DNA from: MGBC114844 sp910585855
GTDB lineage: Bacteria; Bacillota; Clostridia; Lachnospirales; Lachnospiraceae
Assembly: GCA_965646165.1 (NCBI GenBank)
Contig: CBFFYP010000042.1
Span: forward strand, 1-39,183
Length of the DNA stretch: 39,183 nucleotides
Direction: 5' to 3'
Numbering within the stretch: the stretch's first letter is position 1; each line of letters starts with the position of its first letter. Below the pieces are notes generated by a model. The model saw only the letters and a program-made list of their open reading frames with translations, did no database searches and was not told the origin of the DNA. Both the position numbers and the translations under genes were made by a program. Shown piece after piece: positions 31,604 through 39,183 of the stretch.

Positions 31604-31900
31604 TTGATTGGTATATTTAAGGCATATGAGAAACATCCGATTAAAAATTTTTATAATTTGGGATTAACCAATAACAGAGAAGAATTAGAAAATTGTCCGC
31701 AGTTGCAAGTTTCGATTAATACGGATGATCAAGGTGTGTTTTGTACTAGTTTGGAGAATGAATATGCTTTAGTGGCATTGGCTTTGGAGAAGCAGTGTGA
31801 TAAAGATGGGAATTTATGTTACAATAAAACAATGATTTATGAGTGGTTAGATCGTATTCGAGAGATGGGACTGCGCCATAGTTTTTGGCAAGGGGAATAA
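31604..31900 (+). pseudogene. C-terminal fragment of an adenosine-deaminase-like amidohydrolase
   Basis: The 98-residue frame reads HPIKNFYNLGLTNNREELEN, QVSINTDDQGVFCTSLENEY and TMIYEWLDRIREMGLRHSFW. HPI and the N-T-D-D metal-site motif followed by G-V-F-x-T-S-L-x-x-E-Y are the closing part of the adenosine deaminase fold. The preceding strands and all metal-binding histidines are missing; a stop lies just upstream and repeat A3 ends 100 bases before. The TTG start has a weak site. The insertion before the NTDD strand is unlike housekeeping ADA and recalls the large deaminases of the RADAR defence system (RdrB), which I cannot confirm. Confidence 0.6.
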
Positions 31901-31955
31901 AGAACTTATTGCAGATTTTTTAGGACTTTCTATACCAATTTCTATAAATATGTGA

Positions 31956-31961
31956 TATAAT
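31956..31961 (+). promoter_or_regulatory. -10 element upstream of cheV
   Basis: A perfect TATAAT lies 81 bases before cheV. The -35 is weak. No sigma-D pattern was seen. Confidence 0.45.
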
Positions 31962-32041
31962 TTAAAAAATAGTACAAATATTTAGGCTGTAGTGAGCGTG
32001 CCAAAATAGCAGACTGAACGAATATACTAGGAGGTATAGAA

Positions 32042-32941
32042 ATGGAAACTAATATCCTGTTGGAAAGCGGAACAAATGAGTTGGAATTATTAGTTTTTGA
32101 AGTAGGAAATAATTCTTATGGTATTAATGTAGCGAAAGTAAGAGAAATTATTACAAGTGAGCCGATTACTCCTGTGCCAAATTCACATTCTTGTATTGAA
32201 GGTGTTTTTATGCCAAGAGATGTTATGATTACGGCAATTAATTTGGCGAAAGTATTAGGACTGCCTGCTTCAGAGAATCCGAATATGGATATGTTTATTA
32301 TTACTAATTTTAATCGTTTAAATGTATCGTTTCGTGTACATAAGGTAGAAGGGATTCATCGAGTGTCATGGAAAGATATTATTGTGCCGGATAAAACGAT
32401 TAATACAGCAGATACAGCACTTGCAACGGGAATTGTAAAGCTGGATGGAAAATTGATTGTAATTCTTGATTTTGAGAAAATTGTATCGGATATCAGCCCG
32501 GAAACAGGGCTTAAAGTTTCGGATATGGAGGAATATGTAGGAAGACCAAGGAATGAGCGTCCGATTATGATTGCGGAAGATTCTCCGCTTTTGATGCAGT
32601 TGATTTTGGATTCATTGAAAAAAGCCGGTTATACTAATATTCAGAAAAATGTAAATGGGCAGGAAGCATGGGAGAATTTAATGCATTATAAAGAAGAAGG
32701 CATAGTAAAGGAGAAAGTACACTGTGTTGTTACAGACATTGAGATGCCATTGATGGATGGACATCGGCTTTTAAAATTGATTCGGGAAGACCCGGATTTA
32801 AAAGAAATTCCGGTTGTAATTTTCTCTTCGTTGTTAAATGATGATATGAAGCGAAAAGGAATCCAGCTAGGAGCAAATGCGCAGTTATCGAAACCAGAGA
32901 TTGGAAGGCTGGTAGCGGAGCTAGACAGAATTATGGCATAA
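32042..32941 (+). CDS. cheV: chemotaxis coupling protein CheV
   Basis: The 299-residue protein fuses a CheW domain (residues 12-160: ELLVFEVGNNSYGINVAKVR, later GIVKLDGKLIVILDFEKI) to a receiver domain (175-299) with acidic pocket Glu179-Asp180, phosphoacceptor Asp232 in TDIEMPLMDG and Lys284 in LSKPE. It links chemoreceptors to CheA, and its phosphorylation helps adaptation. All receiver residues are intact. The ATG at 32042 follows AGGAGGT. It is monocistronic here, with a terminator after it, as is common for cheV. Confidence 0.94.
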   Translation: METNILLESGTNELELLVFEVGNNSYGINVAKVREIITSEPITPVPNSHSCIEGVFMPRDVMITAINLAKVLGLPASENPNMDMFIITNFNRLNVSFRVHKVEGIHRVSWKDIIVPDKTINTADTALATGIVKLDGKLIVILDFEKIVSDISPETGLKVSDMEEYVGRPRNERPIMIAEDSPLLMQLILDSLKKAGYTNIQKNVNGQEAWENLMHYKEEGIVKEKVHCVVTDIEMPLMDGHRLLKLIREDPDLKEIPVVIFSSLLNDDMKRKGIQLGANAQLSKPEIGRLVAELDRIMA

Positions 32942-32955
32942 GTTTATTTTAAATA

Positions 32956-33006
32956 AAATACCGAAAAAGTCAATGTTTGCTGTAACAAGACTTTTTCGGT
33001 ATTTTT
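32956..33006. terminator. bidirectional terminator between cheV and yitT-like gene
   Basis: AAATACCGAAAAAGTC and GACTTTTTCGGTATTTTT pair around a 17-base loop. T-runs occur on both strands, and the flanking genes converge. Confidence 0.88.
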
Positions 33007-33024
33007 AAGTTAAAATTAATAAAT

Positions 33025-33864
33025 TTAAATAGTAAAGAATCCCTTTCCGATAATCTCACTGCTGTTGGAAATAATAATAAAGGCATCCGGTGAATTATCA
33101 TGAATAAACTGGCGCAGCTGCATAGCCTGATGTCTTTTTAGTACAGTAATCACTTCGTATTTTTCCCGGTTGGTATAGGCTCCGGTAGCTTTGCAGATGG
33201 TTGCGCTTCGGTTTAATTCATGAACAATATAGTTGCAGATTGGCTCTGGATTTTCACAGATAATATTAAACGCTTTGCAGAGATTGATATTTTCAATAAT
33301 TCCGTCGATTAAAAAGGATTTAATTGTAAGTCCGACAAAGGAGTATAGTGCAGTTTTAATGTCAAAAATAAAGCAGGTCAATACAATGGCAATTAAATCT
33401 GTTAAAAAAAGTGCACTGCCGATATTTGCATTGGTGTATTTTTTTAGAATCATAGCAAGTACATCTGTTCCGCCGCTGGAAGCACCAATATTAAATAAAA
33501 TAGCAGATCCTAATGCCGGCAGAGCAATGGCAAAGATTAGTTCTAACATTGGCTCATCCGTAAGAGGAGATTCTAACGGAAAGATATATTCAAAAATAGT
33601 TAAAAATACAGATAGAATTAAAGTGGCATAAGTTGTTTTAATAGCAAAGGCTTTTCCAAATACAAATACTCCTAAAATCAGTAAGATAATATTTGCTATG
33701 GAAGAAAAGTCACTGGCAGAAATCGGCAGGACTTTTGCAGCGATAACAGCAAAACCAGTAACGCCGCCAAACGAAAAATGATTGGGGAATTTAAAAAAAT
33801 AAACCCCGATTGCCATAATAAAGATACTAAGGGTGATAAGCAGATAGTTTTTTAATGTTTTCAT
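33025..33864 (-). CDS. YitT family membrane protein
   Basis: This 279-residue protein has five to six membrane helices in the first 180 residues, including FPNHFSFGGVTGFAVI and FNIGASSGGTDVLAMILKKY, the two glycine-rich motifs of the YitT/DUF161 family. A cytosolic C-terminal DUF2179 domain follows (VITVLKRHQAMQLRQFIH ... EIIGKGFFTI). The function of the family is not established. Length is normal. The start is ATG at 33864, preceded on the minus strand by AAGGAGTATCC. Confidence 0.9.
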   Translation of the reverse strand: MKTLKNYLLITLSIFIMAIGVYFFKFPNHFSFGGVTGFAVIAAKVLPISASDFSSIANIILLILGVFVFGKAFAIKTTYATLILSVFLTIFEYIFPLESPLTDEPMLELIFAIALPALGSAILFNIGASSGGTDVLAMILKKYTNANIGSALFLTDLIAIVLTCFIFDIKTALYSFVGLTIKSFLIDGIIENINLCKAFNIICENPEPICNYIVHELNRSATICKATGAYTNREKYEVITVLKRHQAMQLRQFIHDNSPDAFIIISNSSEIIGKGFFTI

Positions 33865-33924
33865 TTTCAGGATACTCCTTTTGTAGATTTACCAAAATCT
33901 GGGTGTTCTAATCCATCCCTGCTT

Positions 33925-33953
33925 ATTCTATCTGATATTTTATAAAACTACAA
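33925..33953 (-). promoter_or_regulatory. possible promoter of the yitT-like gene
   Basis: On the minus strand TTGTAG, 17 bases, TAGAAT. The -10 is good; the -35 is weak. Confidence 0.4.
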
Positions 33954-34047
33954 GAGTGAAAGTTTACAAATATTTTGTTATTTTATGTAAGACTGTTATA
34001 TATAGATTGGTGACAGATTGTCTAAATTCGGTGAAACGGCAAGAGCT

Positions 34048-34692
34048 TTATGATACGATTCCTGCCAGTTCTCCATAGCTGAAAAAGTCAAAGTCGTCAA
34101 AGTCGTCTAGTGTCAAGGTTCGATCTACATAATATTCTAACCAGTCTAAAAAGTTCATTGTTTTTTTGGTAACTGGATGGATAAGCGGATAAATTCCGAC
34201 ATCATTGCAAAGATCATAGTACCAGACCGTTCCATAGGTGTCGGGATCATCTGAATTTACAATAAGTATGCTGTACATGCCACAGCCCTCATGACATAAA
34301 AAAAGAAATCCCAAATTGGTATCCTGTTCGTCTGCTTCATAGGCTTTATATTCTTCTTCGGAAAATTCTGCGATGGAAAGTGGGTGTTTTACAGTAAAAG
34401 GAAATGGTTTTTCTATTACAGTCTGCTCATAGTTGGATGATTTTTTTATGGGGTTAAAAAGTCCATAAAATGGCTGTGTGCCGCCGCCAGCTATTGTGGT
34501 AATAAAACGTCTGTAATCCGCCGGCAGAGTGATTTGATGCTTTTTTTCATAGTTGGAGATGACTTTTTCCGATAATGGTTTTTCCCACTGCGGAGGAAAT
34601 TTGCCGCAGGTAAATTCGGGATGCTTTTCGGAGAGATGGTTTATTTTTTCCATAATAAAGGAGATGCGAGTGTCAATATCTATAGTGTTCAT
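34048..34692 (-). CDS. SMI1/KNR4 family protein
   Basis: The 214-residue protein shows the SMI1/KNR4 (SUKH) pattern: LSEKVISNYEKKHQITLPAD, YRRFITTIAGGG, then LGFLFLCHEGCGMYSILIVN and GTVWYYDLCNDVGIYP. The C-terminal DWLEYYVDRTL is also typical. Bacterial members often serve as immunity proteins against toxins of neighbouring genes, but no toxin gene is adjacent, so it may be an orphan immunity gene or have a housekeeping role. ATG at 34692 has AAAGGAAC upstream on the minus strand. There is no signal peptide. Confidence 0.85.
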   Translation of the reverse strand: MNTIDIDTRISFIMEKINHLSEKHPEFTCGKFPPQWEKPLSEKVISNYEKKHQITLPADYRRFITTIAGGGTQPFYGLFNPIKKSSNYEQTVIEKPFPFTVKHPLSIAEFSEEEYKAYEADEQDTNLGFLFLCHEGCGMYSILIVNSDDPDTYGTVWYYDLCNDVGIYPLIHPVTKKTMNFLDWLEYYVDRTLTLDDFDDFDFFSYGELAGIVS

Positions 34693-34742
34693 AGTTTTGT
34701 TCCTTTCTGTTTGACAGGATGATTATTTTATTTGATCCAAGC

Positions 34743-34915
34743 GGGGACGCTAAAATCGAAAGCAAGGTCTATTCCAAATCCGCTTGCGCTAAGGAACTGT
34801 TACAAAATAACTTACCATATTCCTTGTAGCGGACACATAAGGTGCTAAAATACAGCACCTAAGTGTCAACGGGAAAGGATGACCCTTTATAGACCTTGCT
34901 TTCGATTTCAACTGA
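34743..34915 (-). repeat. B-type palindromic interspersed repeat, reversed (B4)
   Basis: It begins GGGGACGCTAAAATCGAAAG and ends CTTTCGATTTCAACTG. The core is the reverse of B1-B3 (GTAGCGGACACATAAG, hairpin GGTGCT-AAA-AGCACC, GATGACCCT). It occupies the 300-base gap between the SMI1 and GltD-like genes. Confidence 0.85.
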
Positions 34916-34992
34916 TTTTGTTAGCCGGAAAATGGTTTCGTGTTGTTATAAAATGAAACTTTTTTGTATTTTGGTATTTTATTTTTTTATGT

Positions 34993-36243
34993 CTATTTTT
35001 CTGGGTTTTCAGTGTTTTCTTCGTCTAGGCTTTGCATATAGGCGTGCATAGATTCTGCTACGATTTTACTGTGTGCTACAGCCTCTACAACAGTACGAGC
35101 GCCATTTACCACATCTCCAGAAGCAAAGATTCCCGGTCTGGAAGTATGTCCGGTTTCATCTGCTTCTAAAAGCCCTCTTTGTGTAGCTTTAAGCCCTTCT
35201 GTGGTATTGACAATACGGTTTTGCGGACCTTGACTGATGGAGATAATAACGCTGTTTGCAGGATAGAGTTTTTCGCTTCCTTTTATATCAGTTATGCTGC
35301 CGTCTTCTTGTTCTTCAACGTCGATAAAGATAACGCCTTCATCTGTAATTTCCAGAGGACGTTTATTGTATTCAAATTGTACGCCTTCTAATTGTGCATA
35401 GCTGAATTCATAGTCACTTGCAGCTACTTTTTTGGTAAGGGAGAAGCAGGTTAAATAAGGAGAACCTTTGCGGATAGCAGTTCTTGCTACATCCATAGCA
35501 GCATTTCCGGCTCCGATTACAATAACTCGTTCTCCTAAATGGTAGCTGTCTGGATTGTTTAAATAGTTGATGCCAAAGTGAACATGTCCAAATGTTTCAC
35601 CTTTAATATGCAGTGCATTTGGTTTCCAGACACCAGTTCCGATAAAGATTGCCTTATAACCATCACGGAATAAGTCATCAATTCCGATCGCTCCTCCAAT
35701 CGTAGTATTTGGACGGACTTTAATTCCTTTTAGATCAAGATGACGATATTCAATATCATCTAAGACGCTTTTCGGAAGACGAAATTCTGGAATTCCATAG
35801 CGTAAGACACCGCCAATCTTATCTTTTCCTTCAAAGATTGTAACTTGATAGCCGTAGCGTGCAAGGATAATAGCAATCGTGATTCCGGCAGGACCAGATC
35901 CGATAATTGCTACTCGTTTTCCATTTGATGGAGCAGGACCTTTTGTCATCTTGTTGGCAAAAGTAGATGAAATATAGTTCTCAATAGTAGAAAAGTGAAC
36001 TGGTGCACCCTTTTTGCCAAGTACACAGTGCCCTTCACACTGTTTTTCATGATTGCAGACCAAACTGCAGACGGTGGTCAGCGGATTGTTTTCAAACAGC
36101 ATTTTTCCGGCTTCGTCTAATTTATTTTCTTTTAAAAGACGAATTGCGGTAGGGATATCTGTACTGATCGGACAACCCTTTTGACATTGTGGTACTTTAC
36201 ACTGCAGACAACGGTTTGCTTCATCCATTACATGTAATGCCAT
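34993..36243 (-). CDS. GltD-like NAD(P)-dependent oxidoreductase
   Basis: The 416-residue protein has an N-terminal iron-sulfur domain (CLQCKVPQCQKGCPI; CSLVCNHEKQCEGHC), an FAD-binding Rossmann motif (VAIIGSGPAGI), and an NAD(P)H motif (VIVIGAGNAAMDVARTA), ending GIFASGDVVNGARTVVEAVA. This is the glutamate synthase small-subunit fold, which passes electrons from NAD(P)H through FAD to Fe-S centres. No large subunit (GltB) is next to it, so it may be a stand-alone member or an NfnB-like subunit. ATG 36243 is chosen: GGAGGA lies just upstream, and the earlier ATG at 36258 would place that site inside the gene. Confidence 0.9.
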   Translation of the reverse strand: MALHVMDEANRCLQCKVPQCQKGCPISTDIPTAIRLLKENKLDEAGKMLFENNPLTTVCSLVCNHEKQCEGHCVLGKKGAPVHFSTIENYISSTFANKMTKGPAPSNGKRVAIIGSGPAGITIAIILARYGYQVTIFEGKDKIGGVLRYGIPEFRLPKSVLDDIEYRHLDLKGIKVRPNTTIGGAIGIDDLFRDGYKAIFIGTGVWKPNALHIKGETFGHVHFGINYLNNPDSYHLGERVIVIGAGNAAMDVARTAIRKGSPYLTCFSLTKKVAASDYEFSYAQLEGVQFEYNKRPLEITDEGVIFIDVEEQEDGSITDIKGSEKLYPANSVIISISQGPQNRIVNTTEGLKATQRGLLEADETGHTSRPGIFASGDVVNGARTVVEAVAHSKIVAESMHAYMQSLDEENTENPEK

Positions 36244-36314
36244 AAATAGTTCCTCCATAAGATTAATAATTTATTTTGCTAATACTATCTTATCACTGAA
36301 AGTAAATTTGGAAA

Positions 36315-36342
36315 AGCATAAATTTTGTTAGTTTCTTGTCAA
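36315..36342 (-). promoter_or_regulatory. promoter of the GltD-like gene
   Basis: On the minus strand TTGACA (36342-36337), 16 bases, TATGCT (36320-36315). Confidence 0.55.
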
Positions 36343-36459
36343 TTAAAAAAAGAATATTTATAATTTTACACAGATTTTACAAAAATACTCCGTTGTTTTT
36401 TACAATTCGGGTATAGGATAAAAAATAGAATTTATACTATATCTTTAAAGGAGTCGAAT

Positions 36460-38223
36460 ATGGATATTTTTGATGTATTATCTATGGTGGGAGGTTTAGC
36501 GTTATTTTTATACGGGATGCATGCAATGGGAGAAGGTTTGGCAAAACTGTCCGGCGGAAAACTGGAACGTATTTTGGAAAAACTAACCTCTTCTCCAATA
36601 AAGGGAGTACTGCTTGGTGCAGCCGTAACGGCAGTGATTCAGTCTTCCTCTGCTACAACCGTTATGGTGGTAGGATTTGTTAATTCCGGGATTATGAGGC
36701 TTTCTCAGGCAATTAATATTATTATGGGGGCGAATGTAGGAACAACGATTACTTCTTGGGTACTGAGTTTGTCAGGAGTAGAAGGAGATAGTTTTTGGAT
36801 ACAGATTTTAAAGCCCACATCATTTTCACCAATATTGGCACTGATAGGAGTATGTTTTTTATTATTTACCAAAAATGCAAAAAAACAGGATATTGGAACA
36901 ATTTTGGTAGGCTTTGCCGTTTTAATGACTGGAATGGATACCATGAGTGCTGCTGTAAAGCCGTTGGCGGATGTGCCGGAGTTTACCAGTCTGTTTACGG
37001 TATTTTCCAATCCGATTCTTGGATTATTAGCCGGGGCAGTTTTAACAGCAGTGATTCAAAGTTCTTCTGCTTCAGTTGGTATTTTGCAGGCACTTTGTGT
37101 TACCGGAGCAATTCATTACGATACGGCACTGCCGATTATTATGGGACAAAATATTGGTACTTGTATTACAGCGCTTCTTTCTGGAATCGGTGCTACCAAA
37201 AATGCAAAGAGGGCAAGTGTTGTACATTTATATTTTAATTTAATTGGTACAACAATTTTTATGAGTGTTTTTTATCTGTGCAATGCAATCTTTCAATTTT
37301 CATTTTTAGAACAGGCAGCAGGAGCGGCGGGAATTGCTTTTATTCATAGTGTATTTAATATAACGGCAACTTTGATTTTACTTCCGTTTTCAAAGTTATT
37401 GGAAAGATTGGCTTATCTGACCATTCGGGACGGAAAAGAGGAGGCAGCGATAAATACAGAAGAATTTCAGCTTTTGGATGTGCGTTTTTTAGAAAAACCT
37501 TCTTTTGCAGTACAACAGTGTAAAGCGGTTGCGGCAAGGATGGCAGAACTTTCCAAAGAAGCAATTTTTCTGGCATTGGATATGCTGCAGTCCTATCAAA
37601 GCGAAAAGTTTGAACAAGTCTGTCAGATGGAGGAATATGTCGATCGTTATGAGGATGAGCTTGGCACATATCTGGTACGATTGAGCAGCAGAAATTTAAC
37701 AGAAAAGGACAGCCGTACCATTTCTATGCTGCTGCATTGTATTGGTGATTTTGAAAGAATTTCAGATCATGCGATTAATATTTCAGAAGCAGCAAAGGAA
37801 ATGAACGATAAGGGAATGAAGTTTTCGGAAGATGCCGTAAAAGAGATTCAGGTATTTGCAGAGGCGATTCGTGAAATTGTAGAAAAGGCGGTAACTGTAT
37901 TTGTAACAGATGATGTGGCTATGGCAAGATTGGTAGAGCCATTGGAAGAGGTGGTAGACAATTTAAATATTGAGATGAAATCAAGACATATTACCCGGCT
38001 TCGAGAGGGAAAATGTACGATTGAAATGGGCTTTATTTTATCGGATCTGACGACAAATTATGAACGAGTTGCCGATCACTGTTCGAATATTGCGGTCTGT
38101 CTGATACAGATTCATGCAAACGGATTTGATATGCATAGTTATCTGGATACATTAAATAAAGGAGAAAATACTGTATTTCGTGAAAAATATCTTTCCTATA
38201 AAGCAAAATATATGCTACCATAG
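36460..38223 (+). CDS. Na/Pi cotransporter family protein with PhoU domain
   Basis: The 587-residue protein has a membrane part (residues 1-310) containing the two inverted-repeat signatures AAVTAVIQSSSATTVMVVG and AVLTAVIQSSSASVGILQ typical of the PF02690 sodium/phosphate symporters, each followed by MGANVGTTIT or MGQNIGTCIT. A cytosolic PhoU-like helical domain follows (about 345-560). This is the NptA/YjbB type that moves phosphate with Na+. ATG 36460 follows AAAGGAG. The response regulator gene 107 bases downstream is of the PhoB/OmpR class, so phosphate control is possible but not shown. Confidence 0.92.
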   Translation: MDIFDVLSMVGGLALFLYGMHAMGEGLAKLSGGKLERILEKLTSSPIKGVLLGAAVTAVIQSSSATTVMVVGFVNSGIMRLSQAINIIMGANVGTTITSWVLSLSGVEGDSFWIQILKPTSFSPILALIGVCFLLFTKNAKKQDIGTILVGFAVLMTGMDTMSAAVKPLADVPEFTSLFTVFSNPILGLLAGAVLTAVIQSSSASVGILQALCVTGAIHYDTALPIIMGQNIGTCITALLSGIGATKNAKRASVVHLYFNLIGTTIFMSVFYLCNAIFQFSFLEQAAGAAGIAFIHSVFNITATLILLPFSKLLERLAYLTIRDGKEEAAINTEEFQLLDVRFLEKPSFAVQQCKAVAARMAELSKEAIFLALDMLQSYQSEKFEQVCQMEEYVDRYEDELGTYLVRLSSRNLTEKDSRTISMLLHCIGDFERISDHAINISEAAKEMNDKGMKFSEDAVKEIQVFAEAIREIVEKAVTVFVTDDVAMARLVEPLEEVVDNLNIEMKSRHITRLREGKCTIEMGFILSDLTTNYERVADHCSNIAVCLIQIHANGFDMHSYLDTLNKGENTVFREKYLSYKAKYMLP

Positions 38224-38269
38224 AAAAGGGGATCAGAAAAAAGAAATATGGCAGGGTATAGGACAGAAT

Positions 38270-38311
38270 AAAAAGGTTGGGAGAAAAAAGCTGGGATAAA
38301 AAGGCTGGAAT
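38270..38311 (+). repeat. three tandem 14-bp repeats
   Basis: Units AAAAAGGTTGGGAG, AAAAAAGCTGGGAT and AAAAAGGCTGGAAT lie just before the response regulator gene. Their role is unknown. Confidence 0.7.
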
Positions 38312-38329
38312 AGAGAGGATGCAGCTATA

Positions 38330-39016
38330 ATGGCAGTAATATATGTAGTGGAGGATGACTGCAACATTCGTGAAATCGAAACATTTTCATTAAAAAACAG
38401 CGGATATACCGTGGAAAGTTTTGCATGTGCCAAGGAGTTTTACAGACAACTTGATCTGGCACTTCCAAATTTAATTTTATTAGATGTAATGCTTCCTGAT
38501 GAAGACGGGCTTTCTATTGTAAAAAGACTGCGGACACGTTTTGATACAAAGAAAATTCCGATAATTTTAGTAACAGCAAAAACATCTGAACTGGATAAGG
38601 TAAAAGGACTTGATATTGGGGCGGATGACTATATTACCAAGCCGTTTGGAGTAATGGAATTGATTTCTAGAGTGAAAGCGATGCTTCGGCGAAGTATGGA
38701 CGGGATGGAAGAGGAATCTGCTGTGAAAATGCAGATTGGTGATATTGTAATGGATCGGGGACGTCATGCGGTATATGTAAAGGGTGAGGTCTGCGAACTG
38801 ACTTATAAAGAGTATGAACTATTGAAACTTTTAATTAAAAATGCAGGAATGGTAATGCCTAGGGAAGTGATAATGGATCGGGTTTGGGGAACGGATTTTG
38901 AGGGGGAATCTCGTACATTGGATATGCATATCAAAACTCTTCGACAAAAGTTAAGGGAGTCTGGAGGATGCATTAAAACGGTTCGAAATGTTGGATATAT
39001 CATAGAAAAAGGATAG
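38330..39016 (+). CDS. OmpR/PhoB-family response regulator
   Basis: The 228-residue protein has a receiver domain (1-120) with Asp9-Asp10, phosphoacceptor Asp52 (LLDVMLPDEDG), Thr in LVTAKT and Lys in ITKPFG, plus a winged-helix output domain (about 130-228: CELTYKEYELLKLLIKNAG, RTLDMHIKTLRQKLRE, VRNVGYII). It is a DNA-binding transcription regulator. ATG 38330 follows GAGAGGATG. The expected histidine kinase is not visible: an ATG begins two bases after the stop, but repeat A4 starts 86 bases on. Its position after the Na/Pi symporter hints at phosphate or envelope control. Confidence 0.93.
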   Translation: MAVIYVVEDDCNIREIETFSLKNSGYTVESFACAKEFYRQLDLALPNLILLDVMLPDEDGLSIVKRLRTRFDTKKIPIILVTAKTSELDKVKGLDIGADDYITKPFGVMELISRVKAMLRRSMDGMEEESAVKMQIGDIVMDRGRHAVYVKGEVCELTYKEYELLKLLIKNAGMVMPREVIMDRVWGTDFEGESRTLDMHIKTLRQKLRESGGCIKTVRNVGYIIEKG

Positions 39017-39102
39017 AATGGCTTGGAAAGAACAGTTAGTTACTTATTCGCTAAAGGTAGGATATGGAGAGAGGGGATGCAAGAGGATGTTAGAGGATAC
39101 CA

Positions 39103-39183
39103 GAGGACGCCAGATTCGAAAATGGTGGGCAGCCTGCTGTTCCGGTTTCCAAAAAGCAAGAAGTTCTAAGACTTCTGCCTTTT
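39103..39183 (+). repeat. A-type palindromic interspersed repeat (A4), cut by the window end
   Basis: It begins GAGGACGCCAGATTCG and continues TGGGCAGCCTGCTGTTCCGG and AAGAAGTTCTAAGACTTCTG, nearly identical to A3 over its first 80 bases. Confidence 0.85.

Noticed and set aside
39018..39183. Possible start of a histidine kinase two bases after the response regulator (MAWKEQLVTYSLKV...)
   Set aside because: The translated sequence shows no membrane segment or kinase feature and soon becomes repeat A4, so the reading is probably accidental or a broken gene start.

Overview
The window is low-GC DNA with strong AGGAGG-type ribosome binding sites. Its gene set (Lachnospiraceae-type flagellin, DUF4250, DUF6870, YitT, bactofilin next to YhbD, deoB-pdp, LTA-synthase-like sulfatase) points to a motile, Gram-positive anaerobe of the Clostridia, most likely a Lachnospiraceae gut bacterium. 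No rRNA, tRNA or CRISPR array was seen.

Layout. 1-127: 5' end of a caspase-like gene on the minus strand, apparently frameshifted. 625-4402: VTC-domain protein with its DUF4956 partner, a CmpB-like membrane protein and a DUF2974 hydrolase. 4546-6063: YhbD-like regulator with candidate operator sites, then a bactofilin. 6186-9339: membrane diguanylate cyclase and MATE exporter. 9497-17500: motility block, with a small protein behind a sigma-D-like promoter, a tyrosine recombinase between 25-bp perfect inverted repeats, csrA, flagellin, and a methyltransferase-glycosyltransferase fusion likely to modify flagellin. 17778-20000: DUF4250, polysaccharide deacetylase, DAHP synthase. 20354-26522: deoB-pdp nucleoside salvage, LTA-synthase-like enzyme, anchored protein of unknown function. 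26583-31149: a D,D-carboxypeptidase gene split by a 3.3-kb element carrying hsp20, DUF6870 and a large serine recombinase. 31604-39183: deaminase fragment, cheV, YitT, SMI1/KNR4 protein, GltD-like oxidoreductase, Na/Pi symporter with PhoU domain, OmpR-type response regulator.

Three genome-dynamics features stand out. (1) The serine-recombinase element sits exactly between two 4-bp CATA copies. Removing it in silico fuses the two carboxypeptidase pieces in frame into a 416-residue protein. (2) A tyrosine recombinase lies inside a 1.17-kb segment bounded by perfect inverted repeats just upstream of csrA-flagellin, which is the layout of a phase-variation switch. (3) Two families of palindromic interspersed repeats (A, about 310-340 bp; B, about 150-175 bp; plus remnants) fill most gene-free stretches. 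They share end signatures (GGACGCC at one end, GGCTGT-like at the other). Their outer stems differ between copies but stay complementary within each copy.

All assignments come from reading the sequence and from remembered family motifs; no database search was run.
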